Positions 1-12,755 are shown, counted from the stretch's first letter. The stretch is 64,000 nt of DNA from Piliocolobus tephrosceles (GCF_002776525.5 NC_045441.1:67895467-67959466); one strand, 5' to 3'. Made by a program: numbers and translations. Notes: generated by a model from the letters alone, not told the origin.

Positions 1-3000
1 GTTAACCACAGGGGATAAACTGAAGAAAATATAGATCACTCCAGCCCACGGAAACAGCCTGCTTTTTAATTAATATTTTAGATCTTTGGTTTTCAAATAT
101 AATTAATAATTCAACAGATTGATGTTTTACCACTGTTCTAGAAATTGCCCCATGGAAACTTAAATTACCTTACCTGCTATTTCGAGCACCTTGATTTAAC
201 TTTTTTTTTATATTCCTTATATGTTCATGCTTCTCTTAGTTCTTGGCATTCACACCTGCAATTATATTCTGCATGCTGCTTGTAATTATCTTGCTGCTAT
301 CTTGAGTCTACGTGGTTTCCCACACTTCAGATCCACACAAGCATACTTGCGATCATAATTACAGTCTTGTATTTTTGTTCAGCAATTTTAAAACCTTCTT
401 ACTTTTAAAGCAATGAATCTTCTGTAAACAGAGCTTCTGGAACATACCCTACATAAGTGACTATCTTTTGGAATTTTTGAACCTCTTTGAAAATTGGATA
501 AATGCCTGTTTTCCCTAGTAAAACACACCCACACACACACACACAATTTTCATACAAATTTAGAGTGTTTACTTATCCTCTGAAGTCTTTCCTTATTTCA
601 TCTAGGGACCACAGACTATTACAAAATCTACTGCATTAGATGTTTTCCAAGTAGAAAAAACAAACACTCTCACCTTTCCTCGCATTATGAGAATTTTCAT
701 AGCAATACAAAGTGTCTTTTTAGAAATGACTCCCCTCCACCTATCATCCCTCACTCAGTCTTACTGCTATATTTTAACACCATTAGACTGAAGGAAGTTT
801 ACAGGATATTCCATTCTCTTTCTTACCTTTGTGCCATTTCCTAATGCTCAATGTGTCTTCTGCCCCCTTTACTCTTAAAGGAAATAATACCTCTCCTCTC
901 CCAGTATCACCAATAATCTTCGTGATCCCACATTTAATAAGTGTCTTTTGGCTCCTTATGTTACTTGACTCTGCAGTAGCAGTCTATGCTGTTGTGAATC
1001 ACCTGAAGTTGGGGCTACTATCCTTTCTTAGTTTCAATAATCTCCTGCTTTGTTGTTTTATGTTCCATATCAGCTGCTTCTCTACTTCTATGTAATTGCA
1101 TTTTCTTCATCTCGAGTAATACATGTAATATTTCCCAAGATTGTTCATAGTTCTGCTTATCTTACTACTCCACACTCTCTCCCTAGATAATCCATCCCTA
1201 TCAGAGCTTCAGTTGCAATCCACACACTGATTACTCCCATCATATTATGCATCCAATCTTGACCTCTCCTGAGCTGCATATGCATATATCCAAATTCCTC
1301 CCTAGTATTTTCTTCTGCATGTCTAAATTAGTTATTAAGTACAACTGAATGAATGATCTTTTAGCCCTAAATCTAATCTTTTTTCAGCTATCTCAGGGCA
1401 GTGAATGCACTTCATAAACTAAAAAGCTAAGAGTTATTCTTGGGACCTTATTATCTCACCCTCCGTTCCACAGAATGCAGAGCCTAGAGCAATGGTGTAT
1501 ACGTTACTGCTTCATCAGTAAGGACAATCACATGGAGCTGCAATTAAAGAAAGGGAAAGAGATGGAGAAAGAATGCAGAACCAATACAAGAATGCATTAA
1601 TTCCTTCATCTCCCAGACAACTCTCACTAGTAACCATGTAAACTGCATTTCAAGAGAATTCATGAAAAAGGAAAAAAGAAGAATTTATTCACATCTAATT
1701 TCCTTGAGTCAAAAACATTAAACCTCTAACCAAGCTGAGACTAATTTTGCAGGGCTGAGAAACACAAAGTTAGCTCTTGGGTCACTGGAATGATGGTGAG
1801 AACCACTTCTAAGTCTACTCCTTGATTCCCAGATGTGAGTACTTTAGCTGTTGTAGACAGAATGTTATATATTATCTGTCAGTTTTTTACATAATTTCAC
1901 TGGGGATTGTCCCCAACCTGGCACCTTAATTGAGACAAACCACTCAGAGGGCTGCCTCTGGAGATCGGGACATATTAATAAGATGTGCATCTTATGGACA
2001 TGGACTCACTGCCACATTTCCATTGTCACAAAACATGTTTGTTGCTCTGACACACTTTTGTTTGTACTGAAAAGGTTAATAGATTAGTCATTCCATGAGC
2101 TTTTTGATAAAGCTCAGAGACTGAATACACAAATAGACAATGGCCAAACCATAACAAAAAATAGTACTCTAATTCACAGACTGAAGATGCCAGTCTGGTG
2201 CAGTCAAACCATAACCTCTGTAGCAACTAGCCCAAAATGTTTAAGACTTAAACAATAACCATCTGATTCCCTAATTTTGCCTCTATTTTCTTATCAGAAT
2301 GAACTAGAGAAGCTAAATATACTCCACCAACCAATCACATAAGATGCCTGCTTCTAGTTAGCCTGCCTTCCACTTCCCATTCCAACAGCCTCCAATCAGG
2401 ATATACGTGAAGCCTTCCCTGTACTCCACTAGAAATTGTTTTCATTATCCTCCCTGCCCTTAATTATTAGCCAAACTCAATTTAAGCTGGCTGGCTGGCT
2501 TGCTATATAGCAAGCTCTGAATGGTGGCCTTTGCTATTTATTCTAATTATTGATCAGAGCATGATCTTGGAGACCCACAAACAGCAATCTGTTCATATGC
2601 ATTTCTCCTAGCTTGACTATGACCTCTTTAAGGAAAGAAGCCTTATTTAATTTTATTTTAATCCTTGCTCATCAAAAAATACACATGCAATCTATATTTG
2701 TATGAGGGAAAGCAGAAAATGAGGAGAAAGTAGAGTAGTAGTCACTTACAAGAACAAAAATATTAGAATCAGAAATGGAACTTGGAGAAGCAGGATAAAT
2801 CTATGATTATGCAAACTGATAGACACAAAATGATATTCTCAAAAATAAACTCAAAGTTTTAATAGTGAATTAAATAAAGCTCCATGGTAAAGAATAAAAT
2901 GGAATTTTGAGAACATTGATGACAAATGGAAACACAGAGCTCATTTACCATGGAAACTTGTAAACATCTCCATATTTTTGAACCAGTTCACCATAGATAG

Positions 3001-3014
3001 TATGATTTTATCAA
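1..3014. other. AT-rich stretch without recognisable gene
   Basis: No convincing coding frame: the longest plus-strand frame here (829-1095, 88 codons) has no domain-like features. A pyrimidine-rich block at about 826-1480 faintly resembles an old dispersed mammalian repeat that I cannot name. It holds a short (CA)n tract near 527-545 and an 18-bp perfect palindrome at 2498-2515. The rest looks like decayed single-copy DNA. Confidence 0.5.
527..545. repeat. (CA)n short microsatellite
   Basis: An interrupted run of CA dinucleotides (ACACACCC followed by ACACACAC). It is short and probably of low variability. Confidence 0.8.
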
Positions 3015-3224
3015 ACGATAAAGACAGGCCTTGGCATCAGGTGGAATTGGTTTTAATTTTTACTCTGACACCACAATTTATTAAACTACTATTTAAAGAA
3101 ATACTTGACTGGCATTAACATGGCTTTATATTTAACTAGAAGTATGGTTTACTACAGACCAATAAATAAACAGAAACTGTGACTCAACACATTGGTTGCT
3201 TAATAACTTAAAACATACTGATAA

Positions 3225-3365
3225 AGTTTCTCAGGTCTTCAGCATTCTCATATGAAAAGTTAGCATTTGCCTCATGGTGTTATTACAAGAATAAACATTT
3301 TATAATAAATGTAAAACACCTACAATCTACTTTACCTGACGGGCACTTAATAATGTTAGTTTCTA
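3225..3365 (+). repeat. MIR SINE fragment
   Basis: The order of motifs matches the 3' half of a MIR consensus in plus orientation: a TCAG.TCTTCA.CATTCTCATATG segment, then GTGTTATTACAAGAATAAA, TAAAACACCTA and GGGCACTTAATAATGTTAG. It is heavily decayed, as expected for a mammalian-wide SINE. Weaker similarity may extend upstream to about 3015. Confidence 0.55.
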
Positions 3366-3715
3366 TCTCCACAAAGACACCAATTAGAGAGACAATTCAA
3401 TGTACCTACCCACTATTCTTGAGGTAAGCCCTATAAACTCCAAGTAGTTCTCAGCTAAGACTATTATAAATTATCACCAAAATAAGTTATCCTTTCTTGG
3501 GCACAATTAAATCCCAACTATCAGGTAATTGTTCTTCAAACATCAGTAAAGGTATATAATTTGTAGCCTATTCTTGCAGTACATAAACTTGGTAGGGAGA
3601 ATACTCTAGTAAATGGAACATACTTTTTCACTGACATCATTTACATATAGATGTTTTACTTTCCAGGTCTAACTGTTTATTTGTTTGTTTGTTTGTTTTG
3701 AGAGCCATAATCTTT

Positions 3716-4012
3716 TTTTTCGACCCCCAAGAGATGGAGTTCCGCTCTGTTGCCCAGGCTGGAGTTCAATGGCACCATCTTGGCTCCCTGCAACCTCTGC
3801 CTTCCGGGTTCAAGAGATTCTCCTGTCTCAGCCTCCCGAGTAGCTGGGATTACAGCATACACCATCCTGCCTGGCTAATTTTTATATTTTTAGTAGAGAC
3901 AGGGTTTTACCACGTTGGCCAGGCTGGTCTCGAACTCCTGACCTCAAGTGATCTGCCTGCCTTGGTCTCCCAAAGTGCTGGGATTACAGGTGTGAGTCAC
4001 CGTGCCCAGCCA
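3716..4012 (-). mobile_element. Alu SINE, full length, minus strand
   Basis: It reads as an antisense Alu: T-run, GAGATGGAGTTCCGCTCTGT, a left arm ending GCCTCCCAAAGTGCTGGGATTACAG and finally CCCAGCC. A 15-bp perfect TSD (AGAGCCATAATCTTT) flanks it at 3701-3715 and 4013-4027, proving target-primed insertion. The long frame 3689-4045 is antisense Alu, not a gene. Confidence 0.96.
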
Positions 4013-4364
4013 AGAGCCATAATCTTTAGCCTAAATAAATGTTGACAACATGTTCGTGATTGACTTCAAAGTCTTTAGCAATAATTATCATCACCATAGT
4101 TGTTACTGTCAAAACCCCTTCACTTTCTGCCTGGCAGGTAGAAGAGTTTGCATTTAGACCAGAGGTACTGGTGACTAGCTCAAATGAAAAGGTAGAGAGA
4201 GCACATAGCATGCAAGGCCTCTGAGTCATTCATTCAGTTCCACATCTTCTGGGTCTAACGTTATTTCTATTTGGTAATTCAACAAGAAAACTATTCATGC
4301 TGGTTCATCTATTCTTTGGGCTTTTTACTTGTGGGTATTCTTTTATTCTGCATTTTTAATCATT

Positions 4365-5000
4365 CATGTTTATCCATTTGTTCACTCATTTATACATCAG
4401 AAAATATTTATTCAGAGCCTAAATTGAATAAAATGTGAAAAATATAACTTCTATTAAGGAGTTTTAAGGTGAGGGAGTGGAATGGGGCAAGTGAGACATA
4501 CATGTTCAAAAATAACCATAAAACATCGTGATATTGTTGCTAATTAGCATTCTAATTGACAATGTCATAAAGCTTTTTAAAATAACATATATGAAGGAGA
4601 AATTACTTCCAACTTGAGAAATTGAACGAAGTTTCACAAAGCATTTGAACCATATCCTGAAGGTTTTCAAATGAGAAGGATGCTAATAGAGAAGACTTTT
4701 AGGAAAGAACGTTTATGGCAGAGGAAACAGAAATTACTAAAGACCAGAGACTTGAAAGTGAATGGTGCAGTGTGAAAATGGCTCTTAGTTTTGGTATGAT
4801 TGGTTAGTCTATGGGTTGTGTCCATTGCGGGTGTTTGATGGAGGTAGGTGTGAAGAGTTTGGGGAGAAATCGTGTAATTTTGTGTCAGATCGTAAAGGGA
4901 AATGAAGATATTATGAGAGCTTTCTAAAGACAATAAGGAGACTTCACACGTTTCTGAACAAAGTCAATTGAATTTTGTATTTTTAAAAGACAAAACCTGA
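4365..5000 (-). repeat. L2 LINE fragment (ancient), minus strand
   Basis: The order matches an antisense L2 3' region: TTTGTTCACTCATTTATACATC / AAATATTTATTCAGAGCCTA at the left, GGCAGAGGAAACAGAAA, GATGGAGGTAGG.. and TCAGATCGTAAAGGGAAATGAAG further right, ending in a stretch resembling the old L2 segment ACTTCACACGTTTCTGA. Strong decay makes the edges approximate. Confidence 0.6.
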
Positions 5001-6750
5001 GGTTCTATGTTCAATATATTAGAAGAAGAAAAATTGGTAATTTGGCAATCACAAACCAGATGTGAAGGTCTGAAAAAGTGAATTACCATTAGAAATGAAA
5101 ATGAGAAAACAGATGTATGACACATTTTATATTTAAAATTAAAAGGCCTTCATGATCAAATGGTTATGATCAAGTGGATGAAAAACAAGAACTCAAATCA
5201 CCTTAAGACCCTAGCTTGAGTATCTGGTGAAGCAACCGAACGATTGAGAAACAGAATTATCAAATTAGAGTTCATATACCATTATAGAGGCCTGGAGGTT
5301 ATTTGAATTAGATACGTCCAGTCTGCCTTGGATTTTCAAACTTACATAATGATCTCTGAAATTCATGTTCAAAGAGTATGTATCTAAATTCATACACTCT
5401 AAAATTGGTACGTGCCCACCCCCACAAAATTCCAACTCTTTCCTTGCCATTTAAACAACTTCAAATAATCCCACAAATGACAAGTTTTTGGAAAAGGAAC
5501 TTTAAGGCACTTCAGGGTAAAAATTTGGTACCACTTCTTAATATTAAAAAAGAATCTCAGGCTTATATAACTGTACAGTATTTTTTTAATGGATAAATTT
5601 AAAAAACAAATAAACCCACTCTCAAAACTGGGGCTACAGTTTTAATATAAATGAGCTTTTGATGGTTTTCATTTAAAGACTTCCCTGGTTTACTGTTTGC
5701 CTGTAGGGGCAGAAAAGGTTGGAAATTGTTAAAGAAGCAAGAGGTAACTCTTCTTCTTTCCCAGGAGAGATTCCAACAGGGCAGAAAATTGAAAATAATG
5801 TATCTGGAAATTATGGGGCTGTGAATTTTACACATAGATTTAGAAATTATTTCCACCAAATAGCAGTTGAAACCATGGAATGGTATTAGACATGCATAGA
5901 GAAATTCTATAGTTTAGTTAAGTTAAAAATCTGTATTAAAACATATACTTAAGCAGGTTATTATAAAATTTGAAAATATTGGGTAAAGTAATATATTAAT
6001 TTATACTGCCAGCTTAGCCTGTTTTATGAAAACCACATAATAAAATATTTTTCTACAATTTCAGGATAAACATTTGCACTTACTGAGAATATCTCATTTT
6101 TAAGGAAGATTAAAAATGTGTATATTAACTTAAAATAGAGTAGTAATCACTCAAGTACAGCAAACAGGGCAACACCCTGATGAATGTCAGAAGACTAGGC
6201 CTGACACCCTGTTCTCAGTGCATGCTTTTTTAGTAAAGTGTACCAACTCTAGTCCCTATAACATGATACAAGAAATAGTTTCAAAGTTTTACTGGTTTTT
6301 ATAGTGTTTCTCTGTCCTGAATTTATTAAGCAGATGAACTCAAGTTGGCAATGTAGATCATACTGTTAACATTCTGATCTACCCATAATGTAGATCTTCC
6401 ACAACATACAATGTGGAATGTATATTACATTACATTACATTCACAATTATACAGTGAAATCTGTGCAGATAAAGTCATCAATGGTTCAATGAATGAAAGA
6501 AGAATATACAAAAAAGACAAATGTGACGGCCTTGAAATGTTGCGACAATTTCTAATTAATATAGGCATGAAGCAGTTGATACATATTATTTTATTGTTAA
6601 ACCTCTTATTATAAAAAATGAATTTGAAAGAGTATTTTCTAGGTAATAATTACAAATTAGACTGTAACTTGTAATTGTTTGAATTCAATAACTTAATAAT
6701 GAAATTATTGAACAATAACTTCAATAATTTCATTGTTCCTATTAACAGAC
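5001..6750. other. Unclassified AT-rich DNA
   Basis: No gene or recognisable repeat. Frames of 60-86 codons on both strands (for example 5599-5859 minus) have no motif and look random. It contains a small (TACAT)n run near 6427-6441 and a 14-bp inverted repeat at 6698-6734. Confidence 0.5.
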
Positions 6751-7034
6751 TTTTTTTTTTTTGAGATGAAGTCTCGCTATGTCACCCAGGCTGGCTCTGC
6801 CTCCCAAGTTCACGCCCTTCTCCTGCCTCAACCTCCCGAGTATATGGGACTACAAGCACCTGCCACCATACCCCATTAATTTTTTGTATTTTTAGTAGAG
6901 ACTAAACGTTTTAGTCTAAAACTAAAACGTTTCAACGTTTTAGCCAGGATGGTCTCAATCTCCTGACCTCGTGATCTGCCCGCCTCGGCCTCCCAAAGTG
7001 CTGGGATTACACACGTGAGCCTCCACGCCTGGCC
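6751..7034 (-). mobile_element. Alu SINE, rearranged, minus strand
   Basis: Antisense Alu from a 12-T tail through GAGATGAAGTCTCGCTATGT to CACGCCTGGCC. Two internal changes stand out. A segment of about 40 bp (the usual GAGTGCAGTGG...CACTGCAA part) is missing after CCCAGGCTGG. The usual GGGGTTTCACC between TAGTAGAGAC and TAGCCAGGATGG is replaced by a longer palindromic tract at 6901-6942. No clear TSD was seen. Confidence 0.93.
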
Positions 7035-7436
7035 TTTCCGTTAACTTTTAAATGATAAATAATTAAAATTATAATTATTTTACAATATTGTATAGGGTCA
7101 TACTTACATTAAAACCTATTCATTGTTTATCTGAAATTAAAATTACTTAGCAACCTGGTTTTTGTTCTTCTAAATCTAGCAACCACACCTCTGCCCAAGT
7201 TATTATGATATTCATTTTTTGTTGATTTACTCCTAAGACTAGTCCAGAGAACCATAGGGTTGAATTAATTGTTTGGTTAGTTTCTTTCTTTTTTGAATAT
7301 GGACACTCAGTTTGATCTGCTAACAACTTTTTAAAGTGAAGCACATTGTGTATCAAAACATATTAAGTGTGTTTCAAGATGAGAACATTGTCACAACATT
7401 CTTTAGAAAATTTCTTTCACTACTCTACTTCAGACC
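7035..7436. other. Unclassified AT-rich DNA
   Basis: Nothing recognised between the two Alu-derived pieces; the minus-strand 69-codon frame at 7147-7356 has no family features. Confidence 0.5.
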
Positions 7437-7517
7437 TTGCAGTGAGCCGAGATTGTGCCACTGCACTCCAGCCTGGGTGACAGAGTGAGACTCCATCTCA
7501 AAAAACAAAAAACAAAA
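7437..7517 (+). mobile_element. 5'-truncated Alu fragment (3' end only)
   Basis: TTGCAGTGAGCCGAGATTG followed by CACTGCACTCCAGCCTGGG, GACAGAGTGAGACTCC and an A-rich tail. Only the last 80 bp or so of the right arm is present. I see no convincing TSD, so it may derive from a non-classical insertion or a deletion. Confidence 0.93.
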
Positions 7518-8529
7518 ATAATTTAACTGAGCATCCTGTGTTTTATCTTTCAACCTTAGGTGGATGATCAAGAGTGCTCATCTGGAGTTAAACCTATCTT
7601 GCTTGCTCAGGTAATGATTTTAATATTTGACATGACTCTGACTCACTGTGTGAACAACAATGTTGTAGTCATTATTTCTGTTTAAAAACAGAACAGAGTT
7701 CCAGTTCTGTTTTATTTCTGGGCTTACAATGGAATTATACTTCCTAATTTCTCTGTAGTTAGGAGGGACTTTATATCAAATTCTGGCCAGAACACTTAAT
7801 TGCCTACAAAAGACCCTTTAGATATGTTTGATTTCATGACTATTACATTAGTCCTTGGATGACTATAATAAGTAAAGCCTGCCTTTTCTGCAGTTAAGAT
7901 GTAGCATGATTGTTTTAAGCCAAGAATTTTGGGTCATTTGTTGGCATAGATAACCCGTCGTATGTTGACTAATACACAGCACCCAAAGTTGAGTGCTAAA
8001 TGCAGTTAAGTCATGAAGATTGAGAATTTACAGCTAACAATAACCAGATACAGATGAAAGTAGATCTGCTATTAGACTGTGAGCACATGCCATCTTGGAA
8101 TCAGATTTAGGAAAAAATGAGGCCATAGGTATCTTCCATATTTTCTTTCCTTTCTTCATTTACTACACCTAAAATGTAGACAAATATTTATTTACAATTG
8201 ACTATGTTTTGGCGTTCAATTCAATTGGCCCAGTTAAGTAAATTAGAACAGACTGTAAAAGCTCCATTTTAAAAAATTCAGCTCTGGTTTTATTTTCCTT
8301 GAAGGAGGTTGAGAATAAATAGAGAAGTTGGAAGGTGACCACAGACGTAAGAACAAACTGAAGTGAGTTTTTTGTCACTCTTACACGCCAAGTGAGGAGG
8401 TAAATTTCAACAAAAACAAACAAACAAAAAAAACCCCATAAAACTTTCTGTAACACAGACAAGGATAGTATACTTGTGAGGAAATGGGATGTCTAAAGCA
8501 CACATGAAAGAGCATATTCATGGAAAAAG
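7518..8529. other. Unclassified DNA
   Basis: No gene or repeat recognised. The 86-codon minus frame at 8202-8462 is partly made by a poly-A/CAAA-rich run near 8410-8435 and has no family features. Confidence 0.45.
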
Positions 8530-8770
8530 TGAAAAAAAATCTCTGTCCTCATGAGGATTAGAGTCTATTAAGAATTTGAAGACAATAAATAAAGAAGTAA
8601 AACACATAGCATGTCAAATGGTGAGAAGTGCTAAAAAGAAAAATGAGGCAAGCAAGAAAGACAAACTGCAGTGAAAAGTGAGTGGGCAGGAAATGTGAAG
8701 AGCAGGGTGAGGGAGCCTTCTCAGAAAAAATGTGAATTTTTAAAATGAGACAAAATGAGGAAATTCAATC
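8530..8770 (-). repeat. L2 LINE fragment, minus strand
   Basis: Ordered matches to antisense L2: TCTCTGTCCTCATGAGGATT, GACAATAAATAAAGAAGTAA, TGTCAAATGGTGAGAAGTGC, AGAAAAATGAGGCAAGCAAG, AGGGTGAGGGAGCCTTCTC and GAGACAAAATGAGG. The succession is diagnostic even though bases have drifted. Confidence 0.72.
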
Positions 8771-8964
8771 ATCTCTTACATTTTTGATTCTTCAGTGTGA
8801 AAGTTTGCAGCTTGTAGCTGTTGTAGTCATCTTACATTCTTGATGGTCAAAATCTAATGACAAAGTACAATGTAGAGATTTGAGAACATAAAAATAAAAT
8901 ACTTTTGGGCCTTTGGTAATGTTATTAAACCTATTTTTATGTGAAATAATGAAATTTTAACTTT

Positions 8965-9260
8965 TTTTTTTTTTTTTTAAGAAGGAGTTTTGCTCTGTCG
9001 CCCAGGCTGGAGCGTGACGGTGCAATCTTGACTCACTGCAACCTCCGTCTGCCAGGTTCAAGCGACTCTCCTGCCTCAGCCTCCTGAAAAGCTGGTATTA
9101 CAGGCGCCGGCCACCTCACCTGGCTAATTTTTGTGTTTTTAAAAGAGACGGGGTTTCACCACGTTGGTCAGTATGGTCCGAACTCCTGACCTCAGGTTAT
9201 CTGCCAGCCTCAGCCTCTCAAAGTGTTGGGATTACAAGCGTGAGCCACCACGCCCAGCCA
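8965..9260 (-). mobile_element. Alu SINE, minus strand
   Basis: Antisense Alu from the T-run to CACGCCCAGCC(A). A 13-bp TSD with one mismatch (AAATTTTAACTTT at 8952-8964, AAATCTTAACTTT at 9261-9273) flanks it. Divergence (for example GAGCGTGACGGTGC and GAAAAGCTGGTATT) suggests an AluS-age copy. Confidence 0.95.
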
Positions 9261-9273
9261 AAATCTTAACTTT

Positions 9274-10282
9274 CAAAGCCAATTAAGTCAAGCTTTTTGT
9301 TATCACTTGGAACCAAAAGACAGGAACATCGCTGAAGATGCAGAGCAACCTTGAACTATGATAGAGGAAAGCTGAGAGTTTCAGTAGCTTTATCTTCTTA
9401 TTGAAATAAAAATAATACAAGTTTTTGAAAGTTTATGTTTCAGAACAGTAGTGATCATTTTTGAAGAGCTGCATAAGGAAGAAAAAATAAATTTAAAAAT
9501 TACAGATAGTAGTGAGGTTAGCTAACTGACAACCTGACAATGTGTCAGTAGAAATTCAAAATTTGAACACTCTTCCAGTACATATTTACACTCCACGTAA
9601 CATCCTACCATCTCCCAGGCACTCGATTCACACAGAAAAAGCCATAAGCTATCTATCACATTCATCACTTTTTATGCCTGCTCCTGCTGCTTTTTCTCTG
9701 GGAGCAATTTTATGAACCTCCTTAGCAATAGAACAATAACTGGATGCATTTTATTGAAGGTAATATTTTGTTTAATAACTTTTTCCTGACAAATTTGCTC
9801 ATGCCTCACACTAATTTTATTTTTACCAGAGAGGTAACTAGGCTTGAGACCTTAGGATTAATTTTGAAAGAATCAATCTATTTCATTTACTGATTTGTTG
9901 CTAACATGCTCATTTTCTCAAATTATTAAAACCTCCCATGATATTAATACTCACAATCACCCCCCATTTCAGTATACCACATGTTGAAATTAGCAGGTGA
10001 GAAAATAGCCATTCCTAAAAGAACTCCAATATTACTACTTATCCTACACTGAATGATATGAGACTAGTATAGGTAATGGTAGGCAGGCATATGTAGCATG
10101 CTATAGTTCAGCTTCCTAGTATAGATTGTTTCCTTCAATAGCACTGAAATCAAGATAAACACTTCTTATTTTAAGACTCATACAGGGCAGAAAGACTGTT
10201 GACCTAATATACAACTGTGCTATAAATAATTTGCATCCCTTTACATTCAGTATTAAACTCTGAACATGACTAATGTCTCATT
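9274..10282. other. Unclassified DNA
   Basis: No gene or repeat recognised; no frame above about 60 codons occurs here. Confidence 0.5.
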
Positions 10283-10560
10283 CATTCAACAACTATTGAA
10301 TAAACCTTTTTAGGAGGTTTTGTGTCAGACACTGTGGGTGAGAAGTTTTTAAAGGATATGATTCCTAACTGAAGAAGATCACAACGTAGTAGTTGTAAGT
10401 ATACATAATCAAAATGTAACTTTCAATGAATAGTATACAAGTTGAATAAACTAAGGGCTGTAGACAGGCCGAGGAATGATTAGATCACTCTGTGTCAGAG
10501 TATAATTAGGGGAGATGATAAGTTTGAATTCAGGATAAAGTACACAGAATGAAGACAGAT
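10283..10560 (-). repeat. Possible L2 LINE fragment, minus strand
   Basis: CTCATTCATTCAACAACTATTGA followed by TTTTGTGTCAGACACTGTGGGTGAG matches the antisense 3' end of L2. The downstream GGAGATGATAAGTTTGAATTCAGG could be its continuation. Decayed; the right edge is uncertain. Confidence 0.5.
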
Positions 10561-11399
10561 AAAAATATATAAACAAATTATGAAAAGCAAAGAATAAAAA
10601 CATGATAAATACTTAAGAAACAGGAGAAAACCTTATCACTTACACTATAGAGGTCCTGTGCAATGCTTCCTACACATTAATGTTAAAATGTAGAATACTA
10701 TTCAGTAGGTACAAGGTAAAACCTTAGATTTTATTATTTCAAAGAGCTCCCAGATGACATCAATTCTGCTCCTACAGAAAAATAGTGGGATACAAATAGC
10801 TTGTAAACTGACTGTAGACAGTGCTAAAAATCATGCCAAGAAATTCATCTTCTACCACTGATGCCAGGTGATTTCAACTTGTGCCATAAAGATCCCTGAA
10901 GGAGAAAAGAACTGCTGGCATCCCAACCTCAACATAGCAAGTTTATTTTATCTGTTTTACATGTTGTCTTCATCCAAAGGCTGGTTTTTTAACAACAAGA
11001 TTCACAAGAGGAAAAAATATTTTAAAAATATGGATTGACTGCTTGGAGAAAATTTAAAATCTTTTGAGCAGGTAAGTAACATCTATTTTGAAAATCAATC
11101 TGTTAGCCTTTGTAGAGTGGACTGGAAGGGTAGAATGATCAATCTGAATAATTAGTAATAACTGACTAATACTAATTAGTAATAAGTAACTAAAATTAGG
11201 ATATTTAATAAAGTGATAGAAGTGGAAATCACAAAGATCAATAAAGATAGATACCAGGAGAAAAGGTGTATCAAGCATTGACTTTGGTGAAGGGAATAAA
11301 GATTACAAAAAAGGTTTTTGCTTAGGTACTTTGTGGAATCATATAATCACAAAAAATTATTTAAGGACCAAGAAAATAGTTTCTGAACCTCTAAACCTT
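10561..11399. other. Unclassified AT-rich DNA
   Basis: No gene or named repeat. Two near-identical 14-mers (AATTAGTAATAACT at 11150-11163 and AATTAGTAATAAGT at 11173-11186) form a small local duplication. The 74-codon minus frame 11054-11278 is probably random. Confidence 0.45.
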
Positions 11400-11960
11400 T
11401 AATAAACTGTTAGAGATTGGACCAAAAAAGACCCAGAAGATTATTCACCGGGATAAAATATCAATTAAAAATATCCAGACTGTAGCATAAAGAGAAAAAG
11501 GGGGATGGGAAATATAGAGGAGAGTGTGAGAGATATAGTACCATCATGAGAAAAAATATAATAAATGTGTAATTTTTATAATTGAGAATGTGTCAGAGCA
11601 GTATATAATGAGATAAGTGTAAAGAATTTTCATAGCCATAGAAGATATTGAGCCATGAATTCCAATGGTTATACAAACCCCACATATAATAAAAATAGAG
11701 AAAATCACACCTAAGCACTATGGTAAAACTTCTGAAAACCGGAAAGGAAGAAACCAGTCTGAAAAACAGCAAGAAGAAGGAAATAATAAAACGATATATT
11801 TCCTGTCACGAAATGACAGTGAGCATAACAACTGCCTTCATTAAATTCATGGAAACCTGACAACAATGTAATGATATCTTTAAGATGCTAAATGAATATA
11901 ACTGCATTTCCATATCCAATAAAAATATTTTTTCAAAATGAAAGTAGATCATCTCCCTTT
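11400..11960 (+). repeat. Decayed L1M ORF1-region fragment
   Basis: The segment 11790-11955 follows the order of an old L1 ORF1 3' part: a TGACAGTGAGCATAAC piece, then ATTCATGGAAACCTGACAAC, AATGATATCTTTAAGATGCT, CATTTCCATATCC, and AATATTTTTTCAAAATGAAAG. Numerous stops mean nothing is coded. The upstream part to 11400 is compatible but weaker. Confidence 0.55.
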
Positions 11961-12439
11961 CTAGTTAGGATGTAGAACAATGTAAATTAACTTCACTCCT
12001 GTATTAATTACAAGCAAAAAGGTATGAAATCTACATCAAGCTTCTCTTTGGGGCTATCATAAGTGGTGAGTGCAAGGAAGATTTAATGAGATACATATTA
12101 AACAAAATAAGCCCTTCATAAGCAAGCAGACGGTATACAATTTCCATACCTAGAATCAGATGCCCGGTCCTGGAGCAGGCTGGAGAAGGAAAAGGCCTAC
12201 CATTTACTAAGAGGATGTAAACAAATGTGAAGAAAAAGTTAAGCCTTTGATTAAAATATAGGCTACTGGGATATACTGTCATATTGAAGAGCCTCAAATA
12301 CAAAAGTGTATTGCTCAAGTGTCTTTTGGCTCCAGTAATCGCAAAACAGTTTCAATCAGAATAAGATTCCCACAGTAATACTAATTATTAAAACCTTGGG
12401 GGAAGGAAGGGAATGTTTTATGCCCTAAAAACACTTTTA
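11961..12439. other. Unclassified DNA
   Basis: No gene recognised. The 95-codon minus-strand frame at 12031-12318 has no recognisable domain; I treat it as chance. Confidence 0.45.
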
Positions 12440-12449
12440 AATAGAAACA

Positions 12450-12755
12450 GGCCAGGCGCGGTGGCTCACGCCTGTAATCTCAGCATTTTAGGAAGCCAGG
12501 GTGGGTGGATCACAAGGTCAGCAGTTCAAGACCAGCCTGAACAACATGCTGAAACCCCGTCTCTACTAAAAATACAAAAGTTAGCCAGGCGTGGTGGCAC
12601 ACACCTGTAGTCCCAGCTACTCAGGAGGTTTAAGCAGGAGAATCACTTGAACCCGAGAGGCGGAGATCCAGTGAGCCAAGATTGTGCCACTGCACTCCAG
12701 AAACAAAATGAGACTCCATCTCAAAAAAACAAATAAAACAAAAGGAAACAAAATA
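12450..12755 (+). mobile_element. Alu SINE, plus strand
   Basis: GGCCAGGCGCGGTGGCTCAC to an A-rich tail broken by C and G residues. The usual CCTGGGCGACAG after CACTGCACTCCAG is deleted. The TSD is degraded (AATAGAAACA before, AATAGACAGA after). Confidence 0.94.
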
